Shown here: positions 62,020 to 64,000 of the stretch, piece after piece
Numbering within the stretch: position 1 is the stretch's first letter
Layout of the letters: each line of letters opens with the position of its first letter
Assembly (NCBI GenBank): GCA_009760855.2
Contig: WPIO01000324.1
Coordinates: 22,892-86,891, forward strand
Origin: Cristatella mucedo
Lineage: Eukaryota; Bryozoa; Phylactolaemata; Cristatellidae
Direction of reading: 5' to 3'
DNA: 64,000 nt
Program-made: the position numbers and the translations under genes
Notes under the pieces: model-generated
What the model was told of the DNA's origin: nothing
The model's input: only the letters and a program-made list of their open reading frames with translations
Databases searched by the model: none

Positions 62020-64000
62020 GATCAAAGGAAGTTTCACGCTCTATTGAAATAAAATAAAATCAGTATAATTGGAGGTTTTTGTTAATTCCGTAGTGACTAT
62101 TTCAAAGGTTGGGCCTAGCACTATACAGTCCAATCGAGTAGTCATAATGAAATCACACAAAAACTGTACTTTGATGATTTTTCTATAATCAACTACTGAA
62201 TAGGCCAATCAGATCAATCACGAAAAAGAGCAATAAAAATATTTGTAAACAAAGTCAGCAAACAAATCAATCACTGCAAAACGCTAAACCCTAAACCCTC
62301 AACGCTTCAACCCTAAACCGCTACCGGGGGGAATGTTCCGGGGGGGGAAGTCCGTATCGCAGTGGTAGCATGTCAATGACAAAGCTAACAGGGGGAGGGG
62401 ATTCTCGTTATTCTCACCGTTTTTCTTTGGAAAAGCACCCTAAAAAAACAAACACGATCACTCGACCCATTTTTTCGCAAGTCATAATACAAATACACAA
62501 TTACATTCCTTGTACGCTCCGTAAGAGAACGTTGCTGCTGACAGCGCCTTTCACATGCCGCAGAGCTCAGAGCCTGATGATGTGTTTTCCCTATCCGACA
62601 TTTTGATTATAACTCGCATTTTTTTCTCTTTTACAACATTTTTTACTTTTTCAACTCGGTGCGCGTTAACACGCGAACTTAGTTTCAAAACGTTAAAAAC
62701 GGTGTAAAATGAAAAAGCGAACGTTTCAAAAATAAAAAAGCAAGTATAGTGCAAAAACACATATCAACTCGTGCTCGTTATCACCGAACTCGTTGATGTC
62801 AGACGAGACAGACTAGGCTATCTGTTTCACAAATCATATTTATAGTAAAAACCATTCTCGCAATTATTTTATTTAACACAAAAATATTATTACCTTATAG
62901 TAGCAAATGCCTTATCTATATCTAGAACATTGAATTAGAAGAGAAGGTGAAAAAGACACAATATTTGGAAAAACGAGTCGACACATATACTGTATACAAA
63001 CTCTTTCAAAGAATGATGTGCAAGTACTGTCAAAGAGCTCAATAAGTTTGTTAAAATATACCGTTTGTACCCACACAAGGAAAATTTTTTAATCCGTGGT
63101 TTGTTTGAGTGAAGATTTATAGAGTTTTTTAAGTTGTGATTATTTACTTCAAGAAGTTGGACCTAAATCTAGTACCGGATGATAAATGTATAGTGACAGC
63201 ACATATTTTCAAATTATTAGCAAAAACAGAATATCCCCCTCATGCACTTCGCACAATGCGTTGGTCTGCACCATATCAAGAACATTTATCCGATTACATT
63301 CAAAGTTAGAGAAGGGGCGACTATAATCCCTGGGCCCATTATACTAACTTATGTGGTTTTGTGATAGACGGAGGTAGAATTTATTGAAGACCAATGATTT
63401 TTAGAACAAGCATAACTTTAACCTTAAAGACCAGCCCGGTTCCAGAAATTTCATGCAAACAGTATGTGATTACGGTATAGGTGGTTTTACACGTTTGTGT
63501 CGGTGTGTGTTCCTGTTCCTAGTTTTTCTGAATGAATCTCAGAGCACCTAGGTGTTTCTGTTTCTGCAGCAAAAAAAAGTAAAATAGCGAGCAGCCGAAA
63601 AGCTGGATATGGTTTTTATAATTCTGGGGTACATATTCGCAAAAAGAACACAACAGACGTTAACTATATTGATTGAGGATTATATGCACCCACCCTAGAC
63701 TAAAGATATGATGTCGAGTATAGGTTACACAAAATCATTAGTAAAATTGATAAGAATGAGCTTAGTTTGATAAAGAAAAACTAGGAGTAAAAAGCCAAAC
63801 AAATCGTAGGATGAGGATAGACGATAACTATAATAATCACAAAAGATCTGGTTACGACAGAGATTTAAATTATGATGTAGTCATGATTTTTTTGTTTTTG
63901 GAACTTGTATTAGATAATATATTACAGATCTAAGAAGAAAATATTCCAAGAATTGAAAAAAACTTTCAATAATTATAGGAAAACGGCAGATCTAAGAAAA
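62020..64000. other. AT-rich end of the window, nothing recognised
   Basis: Composition falls clearly below the rest in GC. No L2, SINE or host gene is recognisable and stops are frequent in all frames. A CCCTAAA-like patch is at about 62284-62320 (CTAAACCCTAAACCCTC). Confidence 0.4.

Noticed and set aside
62279..62325. Telomere (CCCTAAA)n
   Set aside because: Only two or three imperfect units; too short to call a telomere or interstitial telomeric array.

Overview
This is nuclear DNA of a multicellular-type eukaryote, most likely an invertebrate animal. Four protein genes are split by GT-AG introns of 60 bp to 7.5 kb. The rest is mostly L2-clade LINE debris, tRNA-derived SINEs, DNA transposons and long microsatellites. 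The genes are ALA synthase, tafazzin, a bivalve/gastropod-like GH45 cellulase and an ADP/ATP carrier. The GH45 type hints at a mollusc or another lophotrochozoan. The carrier is of the fungal/plant sequence class, so I leave the lineage open.

Layout, all four genes on the + strand. 2.0-10.8 kb: 5-aminolevulinate synthase, in which the exon(s) for the PLP-lysine core cannot be found although the flanking exons splice in frame. 11-27 kb: no host gene; a degraded hAT transposon (14.2-19.1 kb) holding three separate L2 insertions, a Tigger-like TIR element holding another, and LINE and SINE remnants. 28.2-29.3 kb: ADP/ATP carrier with one coding intron; a SINE-split fragment of a second carrier copy lies at 31.65-31.9 kb. 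30.6-45.4 kb: complete seven-exon tafazzin (266 aa), whose introns hold L2s, a second LINE lineage, SINEs and a (CTG)42 tract. 49.8-53.5 kb: complete four-exon secreted GH45 cellulase (193 aa) with a TATA box and an upstream tandem array. 54-62 kb: more L2 (one copy about 1.8 kb), an inverted-repeat hairpin and a TA/TG microsatellite. 62-64 kb: AT-rich, nothing recognised.

Three of the four genes act in mitochondria (heme synthesis, cardiolipin remodelling, ATP export). In an animal genome this is probably chance, not a functional cluster. The L2 copies share a 3' end that folds into a two-step hairpin followed by (ATT)n, and some tRNA-SINEs carry a related tail, which suggests the SINEs borrow the L2 machinery. 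Exon boundaries were set by hand from conserved protein sequence, splice consensus and codon phase; all family names come from pattern recognition, not database searches.
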